A stretch of DNA of 64,000 bases from Anas platyrhynchos (Eukaryota; Chordata; Aves; Anseriformes; Anatidae), in contig NC_092604.1 of assembly GCF_047663525.1 (NCBI RefSeq), forward strand, positions 11,457,501 through 11,521,500, given 5' to 3'. The notes beneath the pieces are model-generated. The model searched no databases, had not been told where the DNA came from, and saw only the letters and a program-made list of their open reading frames with translations. The translations under genes were made by a program, and so were the position numbers. Each line of letters begins with the position of its first letter. Positions within the stretch are counted from its first letter, which is position 1. This document shows positions 13,701 to 29,900 of this stretch, piece after piece.

Positions 13701-15733
13701 CGTTTAGATTTGAAAAGGCAGCATATGCAAAGCATTGGGAGCTTTCAGGGGAAGGGGAAGTGCATACACCAAGTGTTGTTTGTTTAAATAGCAACAGACT
13801 AGCTCTTCATTCTCACTGTGTAAGAACTTGGAACCTCCTACCTTTCCAGAGCCCAGGCCCAGGTTTCTATAGTCACTAATGTACATGCCTGCAGTTGCCA
13901 GCCAGCATTAGTTCAACAGTGTCAAAGAAGTGCAGAAAGTGTGCCAGGTTGATGGAAGGAGTTTTCTTGTTCATGCTGTTCTCCCCCTACCATACAGGGT
14001 CTATTTTCAAAGGATTCCAAGAGGCTGACATTCGTTTCCGTCCTTCCTACAAGTTTGACATAGGAAAAGACAGCTATGACACCACCTCCAAACAACGGAC
14101 TCCTTCCTACACAGTAAGAGATGATTTGGGAGCAGTGTGCTTGGAGGGGCTGCTCAGGCTCTTACCTGCCTCCAGAGGGGATTCTCACATGCAGTAAAAA
14201 GCTGCCTTGGATATGTTCCCTGCAGCAGTTGGTCTGCAGGACATGCGGCCATGCTGGCATTTTTGAACCAGTGCTTCTCTTCAGCACAGATGTGCAAAGG
14301 GAGTTACCATCAGTTTCTTCTCTCTTTTCTGTCCCCCAGGATCGAGTAGTGTTCCGCAGTCGGTACAGAGATGACATCCATGCTGTCAAGTACTCATCGT
14401 GTCCTGTGATCAAAACTTCGGACCATCGGCCTGTGTTTGCGTTGTTCCGTGTGAAAGTGAGGCCTGGCAGAGACAAGTAAGTACCTGCTTATGCTGTTCT
14501 TTGCACATGACTGCAGTGACCCGAAGACATGCTGCTTTTCAGAGTTTGTCCCCTCAGGGACTTTCAGGGATTCGGTGTTCTTCCTGAAATAGAGTTAATC
14601 CCCTGCAGCTCCCTGTAGCATGTTTGGTTTTTTTTACCCAACACAGTGTCAGTGCTCAGAGCAGTAATAGTGCTTAAGCCTTGTCCTGACATCAGAAATC
14701 CTTGCTGCCAGGTCCCTTAATTCTCCTGAGGGAGATAATTGGAATCTACTGCAATTGACTGTGACTCTGCGTTTTATCTGAGATGCAGCTCTCTGCTTTT
14801 CCTATTAGCATGGATAACTTTCATCTTCTATTCCTCTTTCCCTTTTTGGGGTCAGTGCTGTTTGCACTCCCCAGTGGTGGTTGCATTTCAACATACCTAT
14901 GTGCCAGTGGAGAATTTTGAGATCCTCTGTTTTAATTCATATTCCACTGTTGGCTGCTGTGCTAGTAGAACTTAGAAAATTTAGTGAAGTCACTGAAATT
15001 TAGTTTGCCACTTTTTTGTGAGTAGCACGCTCAAGAATTTCAAAAGCCGAGTATCTAGAAAATCATGGATTCTCAGAGCACTTGATCAGCAGTGTAATTA
15101 GAATTGGATTTTTTGTTTGTTTACGGATATGAAATATCTGTAAGTATTGCAGAGGGTGGGCTGCTTGGATTTCCGTCTGGCCTGTGCAGAACAGAGCTGG
15201 TGTTGTACAGGAACCATACGAGTGAGGGCACCAGGTTTACAATAAGCTAGTTTAGCTTTGGACCAAGTATTGGTTTTGTTTTAGAGACATAAACAATGCC
15301 CTCTATCTATATCTCTTATGAATGCAGGCATTTTCATGCTTAAGTTGAAAGTACATTTGCCTTCTATGACCAATATGTTCTTCAATTAAATTTATAGTGA
15401 AGAACTTTGTTTCATTTATTTTCTCCCACAGCAGCAATATCTGAATATCTGAATACCTCAAAAAGGTAAAAATAAAATAATAATAATAAAAAAAAAAAAA
15501 TCTGGACTTTGTTGTATGAACTAGTTGAACAGTGTTGGGCAAACGGGGATGTATTTGTGCCTTTTCTAATTGCTTGTGTTTATGTTCTGGAATACTGTAG
15601 TATTCCACTTGCTGCAGGGCAGTTTGACAGAGAGCTCTACTTAATCGGAATCAAGAGGCGGATTACAAGGGACGTTCAGAATCGACGAGTGCAAAAGGAC
15701 CAAAAATCCAGCAGCATATGTAGCATTTCCTGA
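7760..15733 (+). CDS. INPP5E: INPP5E, inositol polyphosphate-5-phosphatase E
   Basis: This ciliary enzyme removes the 5-phosphate from PI(4,5)P2, PI(3,4,5)P3 and PI(3,5)P2; its human orthologue is mutated in Joubert syndrome. Coding exons: 7760-8616, 10033-10156, 10865-10962, 11605-11729, 11885-12004, 12397-12504, 13265-13426, 13998-14113, 14340-14476, 15601-15733. They sum to 659 residues (human 644). Residues 1-286 are a Pro/Ser/Arg-rich N-terminal region. The catalytic fold follows, with the family motifs in order: [48 protein letters not shown] and [12 protein letters not shown]. The protein ends CSIS, a CaaX box for farnesylation, as in human (CSVS). An in-frame TAG at 7739 fixes the start. 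It is transcribed in tandem with SEC16A and convergently with PMPCA. Confidence 0.95.
8925..9045. repeat. (AT)n and palindromic AT-rich tract
   Basis: A short 'atatatatatat' run is followed by nested 'attaaattttaattt' palindromes inside INPP5E intron 2. This is low-complexity sequence with hairpin potential and no coding content. Confidence 0.6.
15470..15500 (+). repeat. (TAA)n and A-rich tract
   Basis: An 'aataataataataaaaa' low-complexity run lies about 100 bp upstream of the acceptor of the last INPP5E exon. It is a probable simple-sequence polymorphism. Confidence 0.5.
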
Positions 15734-17000
15734 GCTGAAAACTGCGACGCTTGTGTTAGAGGTACCCGGAAAGAAGATTTCAGGCCACGGCAAAATCTGC
15801 AGGGAATTGTCTGCCTAAGCACCTCTGGCAGTTGCTGTGGCTTGTGGAGAAAGTCTTAAATCTCATCCTGGATTCATTTGCATGAGCTAATCCATATAGC
15901 TCAAGTGCTTTTGCTGAAGAAAATGGAGTCAGTTATTTAGGACATCCATTCCAACAGATGCAACTGATTTATTTTTAACCATGCTGTCTTTGGAAGCAAC
16001 CAGATGCAGTCTCTTGGTTCTAAGGTAACTCCACACAGGATGTACAGCTCTTGGAATTGGCATGACTGGGGGCAGGGGACCTAAGAAAAACCCGCAGAAA
16101 GGCAAACGTTTTGTTTTGTCTGTTTGATTTGGTCTGGTAAGCCCACACAGGTTGTGGGGTTGTTCTTTTTTTCCTTATCTGTAGCCAAATGTGCAGTATT
16201 CTGTCAATGCGTAATGGGGACCAGTCAGGGGACTTGGGCCATTTTGTGTCAGGATGGTGCTCCTGTGCAGGGCTTTTTGGTCCTCTACAGCAAGATCTGT
16301 GTGAATGTACCACTGTACGTTCAAGGTGTGTAAACATTTGCCTTTTTTAATAATTATTCCATAGGCCTTCTGTTGGGGAGGGAGGGTAAATATCAATCTC
16401 TTGCACCCTATCTTTGGCTGTTGAGATTGCTTGAGGCAATCCTGTCTTTAAATAGTTTCCCCTCCGCAGGGGTGATAAAACACTACCTGCCTTCAGCAGC
16501 AGGATGCTTGAAGTAAAAACAAGGGTTTAAATACAGCTACTGCATAATGCTCCACCAAAATGGTTCGAGATGTTAACTGAGTACCAAGGATGGATGCAGA
16601 GAAACTGCAGCAAGTGAAATCAGTGCAATTTGTTACCTCTGATGAGTTACATTTCCTTTATTTGTCCCCATTCAGTGAACTGTGAATAACTTGCTCTTTT
16701 CCAAGTAGTGTTGTTTAAAGGCTAAAGATACCCCATGGACCAGTGTGGCACTGGTAAAATGTAAGTACAGCTAATTCTTAAAGTCTTTATAGGTACAGAT
16801 TGGCTGGATCATAATCACCTCGGTACATAACACCATGCAAACAATTGGGAGGAAGTGCTGCTAACTATGCAACCTGTCCAAGACAGAGCTTCTGTTCTGC
16901 GGTACAAACATTTATGGCACTGACTTGTCTGTAGCCATCAGAGATTTGGATTTCCTTTCTTTTTTAAAGGAATATAAATAAATTACTATGGTACCTTCAA
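15734..17000 (+). other. INPP5E: INPP5E 3'UTR
   Basis: Non-coding sequence follows the CSIS stop. A canonical AATAAA at 16977-16982 is the best poly(A) signal, giving a 3'UTR of about 1.25 kb. No further ORF or repeat stands out. Confidence 0.55.
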
Positions 17001-17199
17001 TGAGAGCCAGGTCTTATTGCAGGGCATTGTGACTCTGATGCATGCTAACCCTTTGGGGGACCTTGGGGCATTTTCCTTCGGCTGGAAGAGACGGGTTGGT
17101 TTTGCTCAACCCAAGTACCAACGGAGGGCATTTCATCTGCCAGTTCAAGAAACCTCACCCTTCACTGATGAATTTCAGAACTCTGGCTACTTACTCCAG

Positions 17200-18315
17200 T
17201 GACTTCAAGGGCTCTTTATTTTCTTTAAAAACATACACAACAACTGAATGAGACTTCCATACTGTGGGTTCTGTAAGAAGCAACACCTTTTCTTCCAATT
17301 GCATAAAGAAAGGTACGGTGATAAAGCAGACCATAGCTGCCTCATAGTGTTCTGCTCCCAATTTAATTGTTCCTTACAAGACACACCGAGCCCGTGAAAT
17401 GCTGCAATGCAGCTGCCTACATTTTTAAGCCCCTGTATTAAGGGATTATGTAAATCAAAACGTTTTATCTTCTCTCTTCTGGGTCTCCATGCTTCAGTTT
17501 GAAATTAAGTGGCAAATATTTGTCCTCTCTTTACGTAACATGATGGCAGTCCCATGGCAGTCACTTTTGGTATCACAAGCTTCCTCAACATTGTTGATCT
17601 TAACTGCTAGCTAGCTGGGCTCCATTGCTGCTGTTAAAACTGAAAGATCTGTCTTTCTGCAAGACCTTAAGTTAATCGTATGACAATTTGAAGAAAAGTA
17701 GGGTACAAGTTTAAGGTGCAGCAGCAGCGACTCCTTTGAATAACAATTCAGGCATAAAAAACCTTCTACTCTTTTGCATAATTCACTTTCAAGTAACAAG
17801 AAAATTACTTTCAGGCTAGAGTGAGTGTCCATGTAGCATTATGTATAGTACCTCCATCTATGAACTCCCCAGGAAGTTATGCTATAGGTCTACTTTCCTC
17901 TGAGTTCTAGCAAAGTTAAGTTATTCCCAGACATACGATTTCTTAGAGTATTCCAGAGGGTAAATTACACAGAACTGATCCATGATGTTTGTAACAGAAC
18001 CTGGACTGCGGGAAACTTGTTGCCTGATTTCAGATGGATAACAACTATTTTCCTAACTCACTTTGACCAAATACTTGTTCCCCTCTGTAACAGCTGTAAA
18101 TTGTCTCTGAATTCAGGTATGTGAGTCAAGCCTTTTAACAGCAGCCTTCCTCTGGCTCATCCAAAGCCAGGATGGGCTGAGAAGCCCAACGTAACGAGCC
18201 CTTCACAGACCAGTGTTCTGAAGCAGCTTTGCTCAGCTGTAGCATAGCTCCATGTTTGCACAGTATGCCTGGAAAGACTGGGGAAGGAGTGGAGTCACAG
18301 CAGTATTATAAATCA

Positions 18316-18347
<32 letters not shown>

Positions 18348-18381
18348 GCAAGTCTCTCAGATACATGCAGGATGCGCTGCT
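17200..18381 (-). other. PMPCA: PMPCA 3'UTR
   Basis: This is sequence downstream of the PMPCA stop on the minus strand. The complement of TTTATT at 17215-17220 gives AATAAA and is the likeliest poly(A) signal, about 1.17 kb after the stop. The INPP5E signal on the other strand is only about 235 bp away, so the two genes end tail to tail. Confidence 0.5.
18325..18347. repeat. A23 homopolymer (T-tract in the PMPCA 3'UTR)
   Basis: An uninterrupted run of 23 A lies 35 bp from the PMPCA stop codon, so the mRNA carries a long U-tract just after the stop. There are no target-site duplications or repeat body to suggest a retrotransposon tail. Confidence 0.7.
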
Positions 18382-23497
<5,116 letters not shown>

Positions 23498-23671
23498 CTT
23501 GCCGTCCCCCTCCGCGCTTCCCTTCCGCCCGGCGCCTCGCCCCTCTCTGCGGGGATTGGTGGAGAGGTTCGGAATGCAGCTGGCGATTGGCTCGCTCGCC
23601 GAAGTGGGCGGGGCGAGCGCTGAGGTGAAGCCGCACCCCTCTCCGGGCGCTGCCTGAGGGGGGCTGAGGCG
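23498..23671. promoter_or_regulatory. Bidirectional PMPCA/ENTR1 promoter
   Basis: Only 174 bp separate the PMPCA ATG (minus, 23497) from the ENTR1 ATG (plus, 23672). The interval is GC-rich, lacks TATA and has two ATTGG motifs (inverted CCAAT/NF-Y boxes), at about 23554 and 23585. A YY1-type AAGATGGCGG motif on the minus strand contains the PMPCA start codon itself. This is the usual design of divergent housekeeping promoters. Confidence 0.75.
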
Positions 23672-26600
23672 ATGGCGGCGGAGCCCGGCCCCGACCCCGG
23701 TCCCAACCCCTTCTCCTTTCACGAATTCGTGCGCAGCCAAGCCCGAGGTGCCCGGGGGGGGCTGCTCCCGGCCCCCGGCGACGAAGAGGAGCAGGAGGAG
23801 GACGAGGAAGAGGAATGGGGCGGCAGCTACCGGCCCTGCGCCGTGGAGCGGGCCCACCTCGCCGCCGGCCCCTTCTGTGAGGGTCCCCTCGGAGCCCCCC
23901 CCCCGCCGCCCGGCTACGAGGAGGTGAGAGCGGCCTCGTCACTGCACAGGTTCATAATTTCACGTAAACAGCGGTTGGCTAATTACACGGATTGTTTGCT
24001 GCCTCGTTTCTGTGCCCTGCGGGGTTAGGTGAAGTTAAGTGGCATCGAGAAGGAAAAACTAGGTGTGAAAGTAACCTCGAATGCTGCTTTTTAGCACTAA
24101 AGATAAGAAAGTTGAATTATTTCATCTGGTCCTGGCCTTGGAATGTTAGCAGTGTATTAACCCTATTTACGACTGCCCTCATTTCTAATAGGAGCTTTTA
24201 TTTTTTAGCTAAAAGAAGAGAACGCCAGTTTGAGAAGCAGGATCAATAAGCTTCAGATTCTCTCCGAAACTCAAGCAGACAAGTGCGTAAGCCTACGGTG
24301 ATAGGGTAGCTGTTTGTTGGGGAATTACCATTATCTAGACCGACTGTGAACAGACGTGCTTTCTGTATGGCCATTGTGCCTTCAGCTGGATAGTTGAAAT
24401 TACTGCTGATGGATGCTGAACGCAGAAATCCCCTGAGCTACAGCCTGAAGCTGTACTGCTGTGGGAAGACTTAACTTTTCTTATAATGTGGAAGAATTGA
24501 GTTTCTTGGTCCTTCCTGAGAATTTTCTTACAAGGGTATTAGATGTTCCAACTGCCTACTGAATGTTCTCTTTATTTTAAGGATGAGGAAACTTGAAAGA
24601 AAGCTTGAGGAAAACAAAATTAAAGAAGAGAAAGAAACGCAGGACTTAGAAGCCATGGTGCAGCACGTGGAACAAAATCTCCAGCTGATGACAGTAAGTG
24701 GTGGCATCTGCCATAGCAGCAGAACCTTGTTCACACTAGGAAATTCGCAGTTCCACTTCTGTTCTTTCCTCTCCCAGGAGAGCAAGGGAAGCTGAAGTGA
24801 TTGCTTCACCCATGTGAGCACTAAGTAGTTCTGATGTGGGGCTGTGTTTTTCCCTTATAGCAAGCCTGGGTCCCAGTCTAGAACTCCTTTCATTGCCTGG
24901 GATAAGGGAGATCTCTGCAGAAATACCATTTTTTGTATTCATAAGCACCTTCAGCTGCTTTTTTGCTGAGTTCTGCAAATGCCTCCTTTATGAACTAAGA
25001 GCAGTTTTTCCTGCTTTCTTATTCTGGGTACATTTTCCTCTAGTCCAATGAAAAAAAAAAGTAATGGTTGGAAGTAAAGGACTGCACTTAATAATGAGAA
25101 AGGAGAAACTGGGAGGAGAGGAGGGAGGTGACCGGGTGCACCATCCCCACCTCATAAAGCATTTAGAGAAAGAGGTGCTGCAACACAAACTTACTTACTT
25201 TAATTTCTGTGCTGGAATTGCGAATTCCGATGTTCCTCAGGCTGCTTGCTGTGTCCTAAGGCCTGCTGTGGTCTCAGTCATCTTTATTCTCTTCCAGAAA
25301 CGGGCTCTTAAAGCAGAAAACAGTGCTGCAAAACTGAAACAGGAAAATGCCTTACTGCAGGTACGAAGCAGTTTATCGTTAAGGCCGTGCTGAGCGTACT
25401 GGGACTTGGGAGCATCTTGATATCGAGGCTACAAAAGGGAAACTGAGAATTCCTAACTACACCTCATTTTTCCTGTCAAATGTTATAAAAAATGTGCTGG
25501 GTTAGAATGCTTAAGCTCTGTGCTGATTGTTAACGTCATTTTTGTGACGTGGTGCTCGTTTTGTGGTGCTATCTTGGAACTAAGTTTTTCTTAAAGAAGT
25601 TTTTCTTAAAGAAGTTTTTCTTAAAGAAGTTTTTCTTAAAGAAGTTTTTCTTAAAGAAGTTTTTCTTAAAGAAGTTTTTCTTAAAGAAGTTTTTCTTAAA
25701 GAAGTTTTTCTTAAAGAAGTTTTTCTTAAAGAAGTTTTTCTTAAAGAAGTTTTTCTTAAAGAAGTAAGTTTTACATGACGTTCAAATGCAGTTTGGTACT
25801 AGGGATGCGTGAAGGCCTGGAGTGCTACAAGGCAAATAGATGTTTACCTGTAGGAAAATGTCTTATGAAGAAGGGAGGGAAATTGGAGAGACGTTACAGC
25901 CCTGCGCAGGGGCTCTCAGAGCTGGGAGGACTTTCTCTCTAGGCAGTCTGGCTAAAAATCCGCTCAATACTCACTTCACCCTGCTCACAGCCGAGTTCTG
26001 TGGTTATTTTCACATCAAGTGTTTCTTTTTTTATATATTTTTTTAATTTTTCCCTCCCAAGGTTCAGCTGAAGAACTACAAGGCAGAGAACGAAGCGTTG
26101 AGGTCGGGGCAGTCGGCGAGCCTGGCTGCGGTGAAGCAGAACGCCGAGGCTGCCTTCCAGAACCTTCTCACGGTCATTGCGAACTCGCGGTCTGCAGTGA
26201 GGTGAGGCTCAAAACCAGCCCCTAACACCTCCCACCCCCAAACTGGCATCAGGAGCACCACGAAACCTCCCGGGGTTGGGTTTATTGGTGGGTTGGATTT
26301 TAGGATTGAAGCTTGGGGTCTTGTGTGTGCCAGGTGAGCTAGTTAGTCCCTGTTTTTGTTACCTGTGCTTTATTTTTTTTCTGAAAAATGACAAAAAACG
26401 CCACCTGGGTGCGTTATCCTCCCCCCTCTAACGTGGTGTTCTCCCCCGCTGCAGGGGGTTGGGTTGGTTTCTTGGGGTCTCATGTTATTGTGCCAGGTGA
26501 GTGAGTTAGTCCCTGTTTTTTTTGCTAACCTGTGATTTGATTTTTTTCATTTTTTCTGCAAAATGCTCAGAAACCCCCGCCCTGGTGCCTTACCCTCCTC

Positions 26601-26712
26601 TCCCATCTCACGCTGCAGGCAGCTGGTGTCGGGAGCGGAGTCGCTGCAGCTGGTGGCCGATCTCCTCAAGTCCATAGACAGCATCTCCGAAGTGCCCGAG
26701 GACGGACAGTGA
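23672..26712 (+). CDS. ENTR1: ENTR1 (SDCCAG3), endosome-associated trafficking regulator 1
   Basis: ENTR1 is an endosomal and centrosomal coiled-coil adaptor involved in receptor recycling, cytokinesis and ciliogenesis. Exons: 23672-23923, 24209-24282, 24582-24693, 25298-25360, 26062-26201, 26619-26712, all phase-continuous, totalling 244 residues. The N-terminal NPFSFHEF matches the human NPFSFREF block. An acidic E/D stretch (residues about 34-50) and a proline run end at YEE, and the rest is coiled coil: LKEENASLRSR, LERKLEENKIKEEKE, VEQNLQLMTKRALKAEN, QLVSGAESLQLVADLLKSIDSISEV. The human protein is about 435 residues, so this model lacks the human N-terminal extension and much of the linker after the acidic block. 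Either the avian gene is compact or an upstream exon is missed. Two unusual intronic repeats are listed separately. Confidence 0.9.
25582..25765 (+). repeat. 15-bp minisatellite in ENTR1 intron 4
   Basis: The unit aagtttttcttaaag is repeated about 12 times without any visible mismatch. Because 15 is a multiple of three, it creates an artefactual open frame of repeated KKFFL. It lies between the exons ending at 25360 and starting at 26062. Confidence 0.95.
26272..26618 (+). repeat. Tandem duplication spanning a 3' splice site (ENTR1 intron 5)
   Basis: Two diverged direct copies, 26272-26454 and 26455-26618, each begin 'ggggttggg'. Each continues through 'cttggggtct', 'gtgccaggtgag', 'agttagtccctgttttt' and a T-rich stretch, and ends in a CT-rich tract plus 'gctgcag'. 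The second copy's AG is the real acceptor for the last ENTR1 exon; the first copy's AG at 26453-26454 is a duplicated acceptor. Confidence 0.85.
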
Positions 26713-26759
26713 AACTGCCGGGGGTGAACGGGGCCTCGCTGCGGCACTGCGGCCCCACC

Positions 26760-26792
26760 GGCACCGGGAACGGGACCGGGACCGGGACCGGC
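26760..26792 (+). repeat. Hexamer repeat (GGGACC)n in the ENTR1 3'UTR
   Basis: Imperfect tandem GGGACC/GGCACC units lie just after the ENTR1 stop and before the SNAPC4 promoter. Confidence 0.7.
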
Positions 26793-26819
26793 TCCTGCCC
26801 CCCGCCCTCACCCCCCTCC

Positions 26820-26997
26820 CGCAGCGGGCGGGCGCTAGGACCCAGCTCTGCTCCGCCTCGCCTCCCATTGGCTGCCCGCTGCCACGTGCCTGGGCTCAGC
26901 TGACCGCGGCGCTGACTCCGATTGGCTGACGGGCGAGAGGGGCGGGCCCGGAGCGGCCGCGGCCTGGTCCCGGAGCATTCGGGCTGCGGCCGCCGCC
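26820..26997 (+). promoter_or_regulatory. SNAPC4: SNAPC4 promoter
   Basis: A GC-rich interval between the ENTR1 stop (26712) and the SNAPC4 ATG. It contains ATTGG (inverted CCAAT) at 26867-26871 and 26921-26925 and an E-box CACGTG at 26883-26888, with no TATA. ENTR1 transcripts must cross it if they use the first canonical poly(A) hexamer downstream. Confidence 0.6.
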
Positions 26998-29900
26998 ATG
27001 TCCGGACGCCCCGCGCCGCCTCCCGGCACCATGGAGCTGGAGGCGGAGCGGGAGAAGATCCGCAGGGAGATCGAGGAGCTGGAGCGCAGCCTGCAGCCCG
27101 CCGGCAGCGGGCTGGACGTGTCGGACTGCAGCCTCGGCTCCGGTACGGGCCTCCGGGCGCTCCAGGCCCGCCGTGCCCGCTGGCGTCGGTGCGAGGAGCC
27201 GCCCGCACGGGCTCCTCAGGCGGTCCCGGCGGAGGGCAGCCCGCGGGCACCACCGCTCCGCTCGTTTCTGTAACGAAGCCCGCGGCAAACGCTCGAGGGG
27301 AGGCTCGGAGAACGGCCCCGACCCCTCCCGGAGGCGTTCAGGCAGGGCACGAGCTGCCTTGTGAAATGCGGCCACCCACCAGCCGCTGGCACGGTTAAAC
27401 CGGCCGATTCCCCGCTCTCTGAACGGACCACGTGAACCCCACTGCATCATTCCACTGCTCAGCCTGGCTGTGCTTCCTAAAATCATTTTTTCAAAGCAAT
27501 AAAGGGGGCAAATTAAAAGCTCTGGTGTCAGTACCTCTGGTGGCTGTCACGAATCCTTCACCTCAGTTTTTATAATGTTCCTCCAAAGATGTCAGAACTC
27601 CATAGCCACACTGAAGGCAAAACCAGTACTGCTGAACACTGGTGAAAGGTTGCTAGGTGTTCATGGAATATGGGGTTTGTTGGGTTGGAACATGCGCTTG
27701 TCTGCACATCCTGAGGCCTTTATTTTACCATGAGGCATGGGACCAAGATGCAGCTTGATTGCTGCTGTAGCCAGCAGAAGCTGCCAATTTTCCTACTCTA
27801 GAACCACCAAAAAAAAGTGCATGCGCAGCATATAACTGAACATTTTTACTTGAGGATGTTGGCAATACCTGAAAACCCAAATGCTCATGCATGAGACACT
27901 ATGTAGTACCTTATTCTGTGTGCTTTACTTGAAAAATCCTTGGTTTTGAAGCTGTGTTTTTCACTGCAGTCGGCGTTTTTGTATTTTTGTTGTCTGACAG
28001 ATACTGAAGATGACGACTCAGATTCTCAGGAAGAAATGGTAAACATTTTCTCCTTAAGTATGTCTTTCCATCTGTCTACTGAAGGGGACAGGAAGAAAGG
28101 GGAAATTTTGCACTGTTCTGAGTAAAGAACAGTTCTTGGCAAGGTTCAGAGTCAAACTTTGGACCAGATAGCATGATGAAGTAATGGACAGAAAGAAAGG
28201 GAGCTGGGCAAGGCAGGTAACTCTGCCTCTGGGAGCATTTGAAGCAGCTATCAGGGAGTGACAGGTGCTTCCAATTCTTTTGAGAATCAGTTTTGTGATA
28301 CAATAGAAGTATTGAGTTACATAAATAATTATCGTGCTGCATACCTGCTTCTGCTCCTCAGAGCAAGCATTTCCCTCTTTTTCCTTTTAATTTTTAAAAT
28401 GCCTCAAGGAAGTGGAAAAAGAAGACAGTAGTGATGATGATACTGTAAACAGCCTGCCAGAAGATCCAGAAACGTGTCTGCAGATGAACCATGTGTACCA
28501 GGAAGTTATCCAGGAAAAGATTGAGGAAGTTGAGCTTCTGATTGCACAAAACAAAGAACAGCAGGTGAGCAAACAGGAGTAAAATGTGCTTTTTTTAGGT
28601 TGCTAGCTGTCATCTTCCTCTGCCTCATTCCCAGTAAAACTTTCCACTATGTTAATGTACTGCGGGTATCAGTGAAACTAGCAGTCACAGTCCTTGTTTA
28701 TGTGCTGGTGTAGTTACCAGCCTGCGTGGACAGGGACAAGGAGACTTGGGTTCATTTTCTTCATGGCAATTCAAACCAGTGTCACCTCAATGGTGACCTC
28801 TGGAGTGGCTTACTGAAGATTCCATCTCTTCTTACCATCAGAAATGCTGCCACTGGAGAATGTTTTAGCTATTAAATCAGAATATAGATGTTTCTTTTTA
28901 TCTTTTTATCTCCATTGTACTGGAGATAAACCTGTGAAGTTCCAAATCCCACTGTTAACACATGCACTAATCTGTAGTCTGGTGCTGCAAATTATCTGAA
29001 CCCTTCTTGGGATATTTGTGACAGCTCAGCCACTGCTCTCTGAAATCAGGGAATTTAAAGGTACTGACATGGTTTAATTCTTTTATTACAGAAAGAAATC
29101 ATGTGTGAACTCGATGGCACAAAAACAGCAAAAGCAGCAGATGGTAGAAATCTACCAGCAAATATATTTCTGGGCCATTTTATGAAGCCGTACTTTAAGG
29201 ATAAAACAACAGGAATTGTAAGTAAATATAACGAGGTTGCAGTGATAGATTTAAATTGTATCTGTGTTGTAACAGTGTTACATTGTAACCTGTAACTATC
29301 AGTATCATTTCTGACTTTGCAATCTCTTTTTCCCTCACATGTTGCTTACTGTCCTTTGGAAATGTTTGTCCAACTCATGGCTAGTTGTGCCACCTGAGAG
29401 TTCAGAACGATGCCATTCCAGCCATGGGGCAATTGAACGTTGTATTTTTCAAATGTACCAACATGTGTTAAGTCTAATTTAGAATGCTTCTTCAACCAAC
29501 GGTCAGCTGATGTGAGCAGGCCTGGCATTGAGCTGAGAATGTGCTTTGTAACTGTGGGCAAACTTCCTTCAGTGTCTGCTTATATATTATGTTTTCTGAC
29601 ATATCTGCAAGCTAGTACTAGTAAAGGTGACTGAGCAGTTCTAATGTGGCAGCCTGTGCAAGTCTGAGTTAGCATTCTTTTTTTGCAGTGGCTCATACTA
29701 GAGTTCTAAGAAGAATAGGCAAATTTTCTGTGTATCCGACTCTTCTAGCATATCTAACCTTTCTAATGTTTACTAGGGCCCTCCTTCCAATGAAGATGCC
29801 AAGGAAAAGGCGGCTCAGGGCATAAAATCCTTTGAACAACTGCTTTCAACAAAATGTAAGGAACCGTACGTGCTGGTCAGCATTCTGCTCTAACAAATGT

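Noticed and set aside
18316-18347. A-tract considered as the tail of a processed retrocopy
   Set aside because: No repeat body, no flanking target-site duplication, and it sits within the PMPCA 3'UTR. It is better called a homopolymer.
25549-25767. ORF of repeated KKFFL on the plus strand
   Set aside because: It is purely the translation of the 15-bp minisatellite in ENTR1 intron 4; the period is a multiple of three, so the frame stays open by arithmetic.
26666-27486. Long antisense ORFs (about 195 codons each) over SNAPC4 exon 1 and promoter
   Set aside because: Arg/Pro/Gly-rich shadows of a CpG island with no splice or domain support; the sense strand encodes SNAPC4 exon 1.
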